Positions 1-7,781 of a DNA stretch of 11,652 nucleotides are shown here, one piece after another. Position 1 is the stretch's first letter. The number at the start of each line of letters is the position of its first letter. The stretch lies in NCBI GenBank assembly GCA_938003575.1, contig CALKYG010000321.1, positions 1 through 11,652 on the forward strand. The letters run 5' to 3'. A program made the translations under genes and the position numbers. This DNA is from an uncultured Alphaproteobacteria bacterium. Its GTDB lineage: Bacteria > Pseudomonadota > Alphaproteobacteria > Caulobacterales > Parvularculaceae. Below the pieces are notes generated by a model. The model was given only the letters and a program-made list of their open reading frames with translations, was not told where the DNA came from and searched no databases.

Positions 1-1
1 T

Positions 2-103
2 TTCCGCGCGCTAGATGCGCGCATCGCCGATATGGAGCGGGCGGTGACGTCGAGCGACTACGCCTTGAGAAAAGAATTCCGCGACCTCGAACGCGGAACC
101 TGA
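2..103 (+). CDS. pspC: C-terminal end of a PspC-like envelope stress protein (5' partial)
   Basis: The last 33 codons of a gene that begins before the window; stop TGA at 101-103. The visible peptide is charged and helical-looking and contains MERAVTSSDYALRKEF followed by RDLERGT. From memory this resembles the cytoplasmic tail of alphaproteobacterial PspC (phage-shock envelope stress membrane protein), whose tail has a short helix and then a 'VTS..(F/Y)xLxRxFRxL' ending. The membrane-spanning part that would confirm this is not in the window. PspB, which also has a short coiled-coil tail, is the main alternative. A 6-bp hairpin (130-145) follows 27 nt after the stop. Identity is moderately supported; that it is a real gene end is likely because the frame is open from the window edge and reads as a coherent amphipathic helix. 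Confidence 0.55.
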   Translation, partial: FRALDARIADMERAVTSSDYALRKEFRDLERGT

Positions 104-129
104 TTGCCTGATCGCGATTGAGGCGCTCA

Positions 130-145
130 CGGCCGCTTGCGGCCG
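130..145 (+). other. GC-rich hairpin after the pspC-like gene
   Basis: CGGCCG (130-135) and CGGCCG (140-145) can pair around a 4-nt loop, CTTG. No T tract follows, so this is not a standard intrinsic terminator. It could cap the 3' end of the upstream transcript or sit in the leader of the small ORF at 184. Hairpins of this size also arise by chance in GC-rich DNA. Confidence 0.25.
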
Positions 146-183
146 ACGGGAGAGATGCGCCTCAAGACAAGTGGGAGAAAGAA

Positions 184-333
184 ATGTCAGCCGTCACACG
201 GGCTTCCGGCGTCGTCACAATCTCGGCCATCCTGCTCGCAATGGCGATTTCGGTTGGCGTCATGGAGGGAAAGAGGCGGGCCGACGGCGCGGCCTCTCCG
301 CCGTCAGCTTGCTGTATCTATCTGATTTTCTGA
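184..333 (+). CDS. Possible 49-aa single-pass membrane microprotein
   Basis: An ATG at 184 is preceded by GGGAG (173-177) with 6-nt spacing, a well-placed ribosome binding site. An in-frame TTG lies further upstream at 118, but the ATG has the better site. The product is 49 residues: a short polar N-terminus, one hydrophobic stretch at about residues 10-27 (VVTISAILLAMAISVGVM), a basic EGKRR segment and a hydrophobic end with a Cys pair (ACCIYLIF). I recognise no family. It lies between the pspC-like gene and the ppx-family gene, in a stretch of about 325 bp with no other candidate gene. The Shine-Dalgarno match and membrane segment favour a real gene; the short length and unusual C-terminus argue for caution. 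Confidence 0.4.
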   Translation: MSAVTRASGVVTISAILLAMAISVGVMEGKRRADGAASPPSACCIYLIF

Positions 334-346
334 TATTTTCGCCAGG

Positions 347-376
347 TTGCGAGGGCGCCCCTCATACGGCTAGAAT
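347..376 (+). promoter_or_regulatory. Promoter-like site upstream of the ppx/GppA gene
   Basis: TTGCGA at 347-352 (4 of 6 to TTGACA) and TAGAAT at 371-376 (5 of 6 to TATAAT) are separated by 18 bp. The predicted start of transcription is near 383, giving a leader of about 48 nt before the ATG at 431. An imperfect dyad, GAGGG-CGC-CCCTC (351-363), overlaps the -35 edge and spacer and could be an operator. The same -35 hexamer, TTGCGA, occurs ahead of rlmE. Prediction by eye only. Confidence 0.4.
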
Positions 377-388
377 TCTTCGGATTCC

Positions 389-411
389 TGGGGCCCCGTT
401 GTGCGGCCCCA
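389..411 (+). other. 5' leader hairpin before the ppx/GppA gene
   Basis: TGGGGCC (389-395) and GGCCCCA (405-411) form a perfect 7-bp stem with a 9-nt loop. It falls at the very start of the predicted ppx-family leader, 19 nt before the ATG at 431, and is followed by the purine-rich AGCGAGGA that may serve as ribosome binding site. There is no T run, so it is not an intrinsic terminator. It could stabilise the 5' end or affect translation initiation. Confidence 0.35.
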
Positions 412-430
412 CAGCGAGGACGCAAGAGAC

Positions 431-1633
431 ATGGCCAAGAGGCGCCGCCGTCGGCGCCGGACGCCAGCCGCGCCGCTTGGCGCGGGGGAGGCGCCGGACC
501 CCGGCAATATCCGAACACCTCAATCGCCGCCGCAGCGCGATCCGCCGCGAAAGGTGGCGCCCGGCCCGGGCCGGAGCATTGAGAGGTTTGCAGCCCTCGA
601 TCTTGGCACCAATAATTGCCGCCTGCTGATTGCGAGTCCGCGCGGGCGCGGTTTCAGGGTCTTCGACGCATTTTCGCGGATCGTCCGGCTGGGCGAGGGA
701 CTGACCGCGTCGGGCGCCCTTTCTCCCGCCGCGATGGATCGCACAATGGAGGCGCTGCGGATCTGTGCGGACAAGATCGACCGGCGAGGCGTCACGCGCA
801 AGCGATGCATCGCGACCCAGGCATGCCGCGCAGCGTCTAACGGCGAGGAGTTTCTCGCACGCGTACGTCAGGAGACCGGGCTTGAATTTGAAATCATCAC
901 ACCCGCGGAAGAAGCGCGTCTTGCGGTCGCGGGTTGTGCGGAACTGCTGGATCCGTCCGCAAAAGCCGGACTCATTTTCGACATCGGGGGCGGCTCGACG
1001 GAAATCTCCTGGCTGAAAATGAACCGGCGGAGATCGAACGGCGGCGGGATGCAGCAGGAAGTCGTCGCCTGGACCTCGATGCCCATCGGAGTCGTCTCTC
1101 TGTCTGAACAATTCGGCGGGCGAGACCTGTCTCGCTCGACCTATGAGGACATCGTCGCGCATCTGCGCTCGGAGATCGCCAGCTTCGGCGACCCCGCCGC
1201 CATACGGCCGCATTTTGATGCGGCCGAGGCGCACTTTCTCGGTACGTCGGGAACCGTGACCTCCATCGCCGGCGTCTTTCTTGGACTTTCCCGTTATCGG
1301 AGGGAAGCCGTCGACGGCCTCTGGCTGAGTGCGGACGACGTTCGCGAGGTGACCGAACGATTGCGCTCGATGTCATTTGAGGAACGGGCGAACGAGCCCT
1401 GCATCGGCGTTGAGCGTGCAGACCTCGTGGTCGGCGGATGCGCGATCCTTGATGCATTGCTGCTGGAATGGCCCTCGAGGCGAATTCGCGTCGCCGATCG
1501 CGGCCTGCGCGAAGGAATGCTCGCCGGCCTTGCCCGTGAGCATAATCGGGAACGCAGCCGCAGCCGGGCAAAGCGACGCAACCGCACTTCCGGCCGGGTA
1601 AACAGGCCGACCGGCGATATGGATCGGGGGTAA
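431..1633 (+). CDS. Ppx/GppA-family phosphatase (exopolyphosphatase or pppGpp hydrolase)
   Basis: Predicted cytoplasmic enzyme of the ASKHA fold. The family releases phosphate from polyphosphate chain ends (Ppx) or converts pppGpp to ppGpp (GppA); sequence alone does not separate these. The ATG at 431 gives 400 residues; GAGGA lies about 11 nt upstream. Visible motifs: phosphate-1 loop LDLGTNNCRLLIA (about 56-68), the acidic TPAEEAR segment (157-163) where the family's catalytic Glu lies, phosphate-2 loop FDIGGGSTE (183-191), the nucleotide-fold motif FLGTSGTVTS (269-278) and the terminal VADRGLREGML (354-364). It lacks the C-terminal HD-like domain of the ~510-residue E. coli Ppx, so it is the short form. 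Both ends are strongly basic: a run of eight Lys/Arg at 3-10 and an Arg/Lys/Ser/Asn tail after about 370. A GTG at 401 in the same frame is a less likely start. rlmE follows 48 nt downstream, a neighbour pair I recognise from alphaproteobacteria. Confidence 0.9.
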   Translation: MAKRRRRRRRTPAAPLGAGEAPDPGNIRTPQSPPQRDPPRKVAPGPGRSIERFAALDLGTNNCRLLIASPRGRGFRVFDAFSRIVRLGEGLTASGALSPAAMDRTMEALRICADKIDRRGVTRKRCIATQACRAASNGEEFLARVRQETGLEFEIITPAEEARLAVAGCAELLDPSAKAGLIFDIGGGSTEISWLKMNRRRSNGGGMQQEVVAWTSMPIGVVSLSEQFGGRDLSRSTYEDIVAHLRSEIASFGDPAAIRPHFDAAEAHFLGTSGTVTSIAGVFLGLSRYRREAVDGLWLSADDVREVTERLRSMSFEERANEPCIGVERADLVVGGCAILDALLLEWPSRRIRVADRGLREGMLAGLAREHNRERSRSRAKRRNRTSGRVNRPTGDMDRG

Positions 1634-1648
1634 GGGGGCTTTCCCCTT
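1632..1648 (+). terminator. Weak hairpin terminator at the end of the ppx/GppA gene
   Basis: AAGGGG (1632-1637) and CCCCTT (1643-1648) form a 6-bp stem with a GCTTT loop, overlapping the ppx-family stop codon. Only one more T follows (1649), so it is not a strong intrinsic terminator. Its 3' arm touches the TTGCGA predicted as the -35 of the rlmE promoter, so the end of one unit and the start of the next appear to be superimposed. Confidence 0.3.
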
Positions 1649-1676
1649 TGCGACTCTAAAAACCCTCTGCTATAGC
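1648..1676 (+). promoter_or_regulatory. Predicted rlmE promoter giving a leaderless transcript
   Basis: TTGCGA (1648-1653), a 17-bp spacer and TATAGC (1671-1676). The -10 is preceded by TGC, giving GCTATAGC, close to the alphaproteobacterial housekeeping -10 form (GCTANAWC as known from Caulobacter). Transcription would begin about 6-7 nt after the -10, at or next to the A of the ATG at 1682. No Shine-Dalgarno sequence is seen between the -10 and the ATG, consistent with a leaderless mRNA. It would serve rlmE, the lipoprotein and guaB. Confidence 0.5.
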
Positions 1677-1681
1677 GCGCC

Positions 1682-2488
1682 ATGGAGCGGCGCAAACCGG
1701 CATCGAAGGGCGCACAAAAGCCTAAGAAACGTCCCCCGACGGATCAGGCGGCAACCGCGCTCGGCGCGGTTCCGGAGAAGCGCGGCCTGAAATCGCTTCC
1801 GGAATCCAAGAAAGAGGGAGTAGGCGCTTCGGGTCAGCGTGACATGCGCGTGAACGTCAAGACCGCGAAAAAGCGCAAACTTTCCTCAACCCTTTGGCTC
1901 GACCGGCAATTGAACGACCCCTACGTCGCCCGCGCGCGAGCGGAAGGCTATCGCAGCCGGGCCGCCTACAAGCTCAAAGAGATGAACGAGAAATTCCGCC
2001 TGATCAAAAAGGGCTCGCGCGTCGTGGATCTCGGCTGCGCGCCCGGCGGCTGGCTGCAGGCTGCGGTCGAAGCGGGCGCCGCGCGGGTTGTCGGCATTGA
2101 TTACCTTCCGATGCCGCATGTTCCGGGAGCGGAGCACTTGGAGCTCGACTTTCTCGACGGTTCCGCGCCTGACCGGCTGAAGGAGCTTCTGGGCGGCGAG
2201 GCTGATGTCGTCCTTTCCGACATGGCGGCGCCGACGACGGGGCACAGGCGAACGGATCACTTGCGCATTATCGCGCTCGCTGAAGCCGCGCTCGACTTCG
2301 CCGAGGACGTTCTGGCGCCGGGTGGCGCTTTCGTGTGCAAAGTGTTCCAGGGCGGCGCCGAAGGCGAATTGCTCACTCGCCTGAAGGGCGATTTTACAAA
2401 CGTCAAACACGCCAAGCCGAAATCATCGCGTGCGGATTCGGCTGAAGTCTATGTGGTGGCGACGGATTACAGGGGAAGAAAGCAATGA
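1682..2488 (+). CDS. rlmE: 23S rRNA (uridine-2'-O)-methyltransferase RlmE (FtsJ/RrmJ)
   Basis: Methylates the 2'-hydroxyl of the A-loop uridine (U2552 in E. coli numbering) of 23S rRNA using S-adenosylmethionine, a late step of large-subunit maturation in the cytoplasm. The 268-residue product shows SAM motif I VVDLGCAPGGW (114-124) and the whole K-D-K-E catalytic tetrad: K97 in RSRAAYKL, D180 in VLSDMAAP, K220 in VCKVFQG and E255 in SAEVYVVA. E. coli RlmE is about 208 residues; here the conserved core begins near residue 70, so there is a ~60-residue Lys/Pro-rich, probably disordered N-terminal extension. Internal ATG codons could shorten this (for example M55), but the first ATG sits exactly where the upstream promoter would start a leaderless message. 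The stop overlaps the next start as ATGA (2485-2488), implying translational coupling. Confidence 0.97.
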   Translation: MERRKPASKGAQKPKKRPPTDQAATALGAVPEKRGLKSLPESKKEGVGASGQRDMRVNVKTAKKRKLSSTLWLDRQLNDPYVARARAEGYRSRAAYKLKEMNEKFRLIKKGSRVVDLGCAPGGWLQAAVEAGAARVVGIDYLPMPHVPGAEHLELDFLDGSAPDRLKELLGGEADVVLSDMAAPTTGHRRTDHLRIIALAEAALDFAEDVLAPGGAFVCKVFQGGAEGELLTRLKGDFTNVKHAKPKSSRADSAEVYVVATDYRGRKQ

Positions 2489-2943
2489 GGAAATCACGTC
2501 TGGCCGTCGCCTTGGCGCTTGCGCTCGCCGGCTGCGCGTCAGTCAATGACGGCGAAAGCGGACAGAAAGAATACAAATCCCTCGCCGCGCCGACGCCGGC
2601 CGGCGTCGCGATAAAGATTACGTCCGCCGATGTCAGCCAGAACGTCACGGTGAAGGTCTCGACCATGATTGCTGTCGAACTCATCGGCGTGCCGACCGCC
2701 GGGTACATGTGGCAGGCGACCGAGGTCCCGGCCTTCATCGAGTCTGCGGGCGAATATGGCGGCCCGACGTCGACGGCGCAGCTTGAGCCGGGATTCGCCG
2801 GCGGCAGCCACTGGGAAGGGTTCCTGTTCAATGTGACGGGAACAGGCGAGGGCGTGTTGCGATTCGAACAACGACGTCCCTGGGAAGAGCCAAGCGAGCC
2901 CCCGGCCGACACATTTTCCGTCTACCTGTTCGCCGAGGAGTGA
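2485..2943 (+). CDS. Lipoprotein of the I42 (chagasin-like) cysteine protease inhibitor family
   Basis: A 152-residue predicted lipoprotein. The N-terminus MRKSRLAVALALALAGC has a basic head, a hydrophobic core and lipobox LAGC with the lipidated Cys at 17; the next residue is Ala, not Asp, which favours outer-membrane sorting. The mature part carries the three loops I associate with chagasin-type inhibitors of papain-like proteases: GVPTAGYMW (68-76, like NPTTGYxW), GFAGGSHW (103-110, like GxGG) and RRPWE (130-134). First position of the first loop is Val rather than the usual Asn. The start is supported by AGGGGAA at 2471-2477 with 7-nt spacing. The gene overlaps rlmE by 4 nt and is followed at once by guaB. 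Target protease is unknown; the gene is inferred to guard the periplasm or cell surface against cysteine proteases. Fold assignment is by motif only. Confidence 0.85.
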   Translation: MRKSRLAVALALALAGCASVNDGESGQKEYKSLAAPTPAGVAIKITSADVSQNVTVKVSTMIAVELIGVPTAGYMWQATEVPAFIESAGEYGGPTSTAQLEPGFAGGSHWEGFLFNVTGTGEGVLRFEQRRPWEEPSEPPADTFSVYLFAEE

Positions 2944-4436
<1,493 letters not shown>

Positions 4437-4524
4437 TCGAGCTATTGAAACCCATTCCAACAGGCGGCGGGCAGCGCGATCAAATTCTCCGCTCGCATCA
4501 TTGTTGCTGACAACCGGCGCCCCG

Positions 4525-4863
4525 ATGTCACCTCACATAGCGCCGATCCTTCTTCTCATCGCCTCGAACGTCTTCATGACGTTCGCTTGGTATGGGCATC
4601 TTAAATTCAAGTCGACGCCGCTCCTCATTGTCATCGTCGCCAGCTGGGGCGTCGCCTTTATCGAATATTGCCTTGCTGTTCCCGCGAACCGCATCGGACA
4701 TGCCGTCTATACGGCGGCGCAGCTGAAGACATTGCAGGAGGTGATAACGCTGATTGTCTTCGCCGTTTTCTCTGTCGTGTACCTGAAGGAGCAGTTCACA
4801 TGGAATACGGCTGTCGGCTTTGCGCTGATCGCGGCGGGGGCCTGGTTCGTGTTCAAGGGCTGA
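4525..4863 (+). CDS. DUF486 family small multidrug-transporter-like membrane protein
   Basis: A 112-residue protein, matching the usual DUF486 length, with four hydrophobic segments at about 4-22, 33-50, 70-87 and 95-110, as in small DMT-superfamily proteins. Recognisable conserved stretches are SNVFMTFAWYGHLKF (14-28), FIEYCLAVPANRIG (45-58), AAQLKTLQEVITL (64-76) and YLKEQFTWN (86-94). Function of the family is not established and no substrate can be inferred. The ATG at 4525 was chosen because it begins directly before the first membrane helix; the same frame extends to a TTG at 4501, but neither has a good Shine-Dalgarno site. It lies 111 nt after guaB and 4 nt before the next gene, so it probably belongs to the same + strand transcription block. 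Confidence 0.92.
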   Translation: MSPHIAPILLLIASNVFMTFAWYGHLKFKSTPLLIVIVASWGVAFIEYCLAVPANRIGHAVYTAAQLKTLQEVITLIVFAVFSVVYLKEQFTWNTAVGFALIAAGAWFVFKG

Positions 4864-4867
4864 GGCG

Positions 4868-6181
4868 GTGAGGGAATCCGGACGCATTTCCGCGGCGATC
4901 GCCATCCTTGAAGATTTCGAGCGGCGGCGCGTGCCGTTGAAGACTGCGATCGCCGATTGGGCGAGGGGCGCCCGTTACGCGGGCGCAAGGGACCGTGCGT
5001 GGATATCCGGCCTTTGTCTTGATGTATTGCGGCGCCGGTCGTCGCTTGGCGCGGCGATGGGCGATCAAACCCCGCGCGCCGCGACGCTTGCGGCGCTGCG
5101 GCTGGTTTGGGGCAAGAGCGTCGATGAGATCGCCCTGCTTGCCGGTGAGAGGCCCCATGGACCCGGCGCGCTGACGGAAGCTGAAAGAGCCGGTCTCGCC
5201 GGAGGAGTGTTGCGCAGTGGGCGCCTTTCCTCTGAATGTGACTTTCCTGATTGGCTTGAGACGGCGGTCGCTCGCGTTTTCGGCGACGGGTCGGTCGAGG
5301 AAATGAAGGCGCTCGCAGCGCGGGCGGACGTCGATTTGCGCATCAACACCCTGCAGACGACGATTGAGAAGGCGTTGAATGCGGTGGAGACGGTCGGCGC
5401 CGTCTCCCATCCTTTCGTGACGACTGCCTTGAGAATTGCAGCGCCCGATGCGTCTGAACGAACGCCCGCCGTCACAATCATCCCGGCTTTCAACAAGGGC
5501 TGGGTCGAAGTGCAGGACCTCGGAAGCCAGATTGCGGCGCTGGCCGCCGGCGATGTCGCCGGAGCGCAGGTTCTCGATTATTGCGCGGGCGGAGGCGGTA
5601 AAACGCTGGCGCTCGCGGCCTTGATGGCGAACAGGGGTCAGCTTTACGCCTATGACAATGACGCACGGCGGCTGAAGCCGTTGTACGAACGCGCGCGCCG
5701 CGCCGGCGTTCGGAACCTTCAGTTGATCAATCCGCTGACGGACGAAGCAGCGCTGGAGAAGCTGAAAGGAAAAATGGACGTCGTATTCGTCGACGCGCCC
5801 TGCACCGGCGCCGGCACATGGCGGCGTCACCCCGATACGAAATGGCGCCTGACCCCGCAGCAGCTTGAACGCCGCATGGCCGAGCAGGACGAGGCGCTGA
5901 AAGAGGCGTGCGAATTTGCGAAACCGAACGGGCGAATCGTTTACGTGACGTGTTCATTCCTGATGGAGGAAAATGAAGATCGCATCACTGGCTTTCTCGC
6001 GGGGCGTCGGGAGTTTGATTTCATCCGCACGATGGATGAGATGTCGAAGACCGGCCTTTTGACCGATAAGGGCTGCGATGCGCTCAGACGGTGCGAAACG
6101 CCCGACGGCGCCCTGCGCCTCACGCCGGCGCGGATTGGCTCTGACGGATTTTTTGTGGCCGTCCTAAAGAGAAATGGATAG
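4868..6181 (+). CDS. RsmB/NOP-family RNA (cytosine-5-)methyltransferase
   Basis: Predicted SAM-dependent enzyme making 5-methylcytosine in RNA, most likely rRNA. The 437-residue product has an N-terminal helical NusB-like RNA-binding region (about 1-130), a linker, and a Rossmann methyltransferase domain: motif I VLDYCAGGGGKT (235-246), motif IV VFVDAPCTGAGTWRRHP (306-322) with Cys312, and motif VI YVTCSF (359-364) with Cys362. The two cysteines are the base-release and nucleophile residues of m5C RNA methyltransferases. Length and layout are close to E. coli RsmB (429), but alphaproteobacteria often carry more than one family member and this one sits beside guaA, so I do not assign rsmB or a target base. 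It starts with GTG at 4868; AAGGG at 4855-4859 is 8 nt upstream, inside the DUF486 gene. guaA begins 9 nt after its stop. Confidence 0.93.
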   Translation: MRESGRISAAIAILEDFERRRVPLKTAIADWARGARYAGARDRAWISGLCLDVLRRRSSLGAAMGDQTPRAATLAALRLVWGKSVDEIALLAGERPHGPGALTEAERAGLAGGVLRSGRLSSECDFPDWLETAVARVFGDGSVEEMKALAARADVDLRINTLQTTIEKALNAVETVGAVSHPFVTTALRIAAPDASERTPAVTIIPAFNKGWVEVQDLGSQIAALAAGDVAGAQVLDYCAGGGGKTLALAALMANRGQLYAYDNDARRLKPLYERARRAGVRNLQLINPLTDEAALEKLKGKMDVVFVDAPCTGAGTWRRHPDTKWRLTPQQLERRMAEQDEALKEACEFAKPNGRIVYVTCSFLMEENEDRITGFLAGRREFDFIRTMDEMSKTGLLTDKGCDALRRCETPDGALRLTPARIGSDGFFVAVLKRNG

Positions 6182-6190
6182 AGACGCCTG

Positions 6191-7765
6191 ATGACTTTGG
6201 ATCCCCACGCCGCCCTTCACGAACGCGTCCTGATTGTCGATTTCGGCAGCCAGGTGACGCAGCTGATCGCCCGGCGCTTGCGAGAAGCGGGCGTCTATTG
6301 CGAAATTCATCCGTTCAACCGCGCCGATGAAAAATTCATTGATGAATACAGGCCGAAAGCCATCATCCTTTCCGGCGGACCCGCGAGCGTCAAAGCGGCT
6401 TCGTCGCCGCGCGCAAACAATGCCGTGTTTGACGCCGGCGTTCCCATTCTCGGCATCTGCTACGGCGAACAGACGATCTGTGCGCAACTGGGCGGGGACG
6501 TCGAAAGCTCTGACCATCGCGAATTCGGCAGAGCGCATATCGAGGTCAAGAAATCGAGCCCGCTCTTTGACGGCGTCTGGGAAACCGGCGGCAGATATCA
6601 GGTCTGGATGAGTCATGGCGACCGGGTCAACGCGATACCCGCCGGCTTTGACGTGATTGCGACATCCGAGGGCGCGCCGTTCGCCGCGATACACGATGAC
6701 AAGCGCCATATTTATGCAGTGCAGTTTCACCCGGAAGTTGCGCATACGCCCGACGGCGCCAAGCTGCTTGAGAATTTTGTGCGAAAGATCGCGGGCCTGG
6801 CCGGCGATTGGTCAATGGCGTCCTTCCGGTCGGAGGCGATCGCGCAGATCAGGAAGCAGGTCGGGAAGTCGCGTGTCATTTGCGGCTTGTCGGGCGGCGT
6901 TGATTCTTCGGTTGCGGCGGTCCTTATTCATGAGGCGATCGGCGACCAGCTGACCTGCGTTTTTGTCGACACCGGATTGATGCGCGCCGGAGAAGGTGAT
7001 GAAGTCGTCCGATTGTTCCGGGACAGCTATAACATCCCGCTCGTCCACGTGCAGGCGGAAGACCTTTTCCTCGGCAAGCTCGCCGGCGTTGAAGATCCGG
7101 AGAAGAAGCGCAAGATTATCGGCGCAACCTTCATCGATGTTTTCGAGGCGGAAGCCAAGAAAATCGAGAATGCGGAATTTCTCGCTCAGGGAACGCTCTA
7201 TCCCGATGTCATTGAGAGCGTGTCTTTCGACGGCGGTCCCTCAGTCACGATCAAGTCGCACCATAATGTCGGCGGGCTGCCCGAACGCATGAATTTGAAA
7301 CTCGTTGAGCCTTTGCGCGAACTTTTCAAGGACGAGGTGCGGGCGTTGGGCCGCGAGCTCGGACTCCCTGAGCATTTTGTGGCGCGCCATCCGTTTCCGG
7401 GACCTGGCCTCGCCATCCGCATTCCAGGTGAAGTTACAAGGGAAAAGGCCGATATTTTGCGCAAGGCCGACGCGGTCTATCTCGATGAGATACGCAAGGC
7501 CGGCCTTTACGATGAAATCTGGCAGGCGTTCGCCGTGCTGCTGCCCGTGCGCACCGTCGGCGTCATGGGCGACGAGCGCACCTATGATCACGTTCTCGCG
7601 CTGCGCGCGGTGACGTCTACCGACGGCATGACTGCGGACTACTACCCGTTCGAGCATGAGTTTCTCGGCCGTTGCGCGACACGCATCATCAACGAAGTGA
7701 AGGGCGTGAACCGCGTCGTTTATGATGTGACGTCAAAGCCCCCCGGCACGATTGAGTGGGAGTGA
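6191..7765 (+). CDS. guaA: GMP synthase (glutamine-hydrolysing)
   Basis: Converts XMP to GMP with ATP, taking ammonia from glutamine; the step directly after GuaB. The 524-residue single-chain form has a class I glutamine amidotransferase domain (about 10-200) with the triad Cys90 (GICYGEQ), His180 and Glu182 (QFHPEV), then the ATP pyrophosphatase domain with P-loop SGGVDSS (234-240), and the C-terminal XMP-binding/dimer domain ending in the characteristic [21 protein letters not shown], a conserved XMP-site stretch, is present. The ATG at 6191 lies 9 nt after the RNA methyltransferase stop; the upstream ATAGAGA is only a weak ribosome binding site, so translation may depend on coupling. Together with guaB about 1.8 kb upstream it completes the IMP to GMP branch. 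Confidence 0.98.
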   Translation: MTLDPHAALHERVLIVDFGSQVTQLIARRLREAGVYCEIHPFNRADEKFIDEYRPKAIILSGGPASVKAASSPRANNAVFDAGVPILGICYGEQTICAQLGGDVESSDHREFGRAHIEVKKSSPLFDGVWETGGRYQVWMSHGDRVNAIPAGFDVIATSEGAPFAAIHDDKRHIYAVQFHPEVAHTPDGAKLLENFVRKIAGLAGDWSMASFRSEAIAQIRKQVGKSRVICGLSGGVDSSVAAVLIHEAIGDQLTCVFVDTGLMRAGEGDEVVRLFRDSYNIPLVHVQAEDLFLGKLAGVEDPEKKRKIIGATFIDVFEAEAKKIENAEFLAQGTLYPDVIESVSFDGGPSVTIKSHHNVGGLPERMNLKLVEPLRELFKDEVRALGRELGLPEHFVARHPFPGPGLAIRIPGEVTREKADILRKADAVYLDEIRKAGLYDEIWQAFAVLLPVRTVGVMGDERTYDHVLALRAVTSTDGMTADYYPFEHEFLGRCATRIINEVKGVNRVVYDVTSKPPGTIEWE

Positions 7766-7781
7766 TCGATCATTGGCCGCG

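Noticed and set aside
362..1234. 290-codon open frame on the - strand opposite the ppx-family gene
   Set aside because: The + strand product shows all Ppx/GppA motifs; the opposite frame is Arg/Pro/Ala-rich with no recognisable motif, as expected of antisense frames in GC-rich genes.
1886..2410. 174-codon - strand frame inside rlmE
   Set aside because: It is antisense to the catalytic core of RlmE, which has its full K-D-K-E tetrad.
4444..4449. TTGAAA between guaB and the DUF486 gene as a -35
   Set aside because: No acceptable -10 occurs 16-18 bp downstream.
4501..4524. TTG at 4501 as start of the DUF486 gene
   Set aside because: It adds eight residues before the first membrane helix that the family does not need, and has no ribosome binding site.
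4853..5830. 325-codon - strand frame opposite the RNA methyltransferase gene
   Set aside because: Long but compositionally odd (Arg/Gln/His-rich) and without domains; the + strand frame has the SAM and m5C cysteine motifs.
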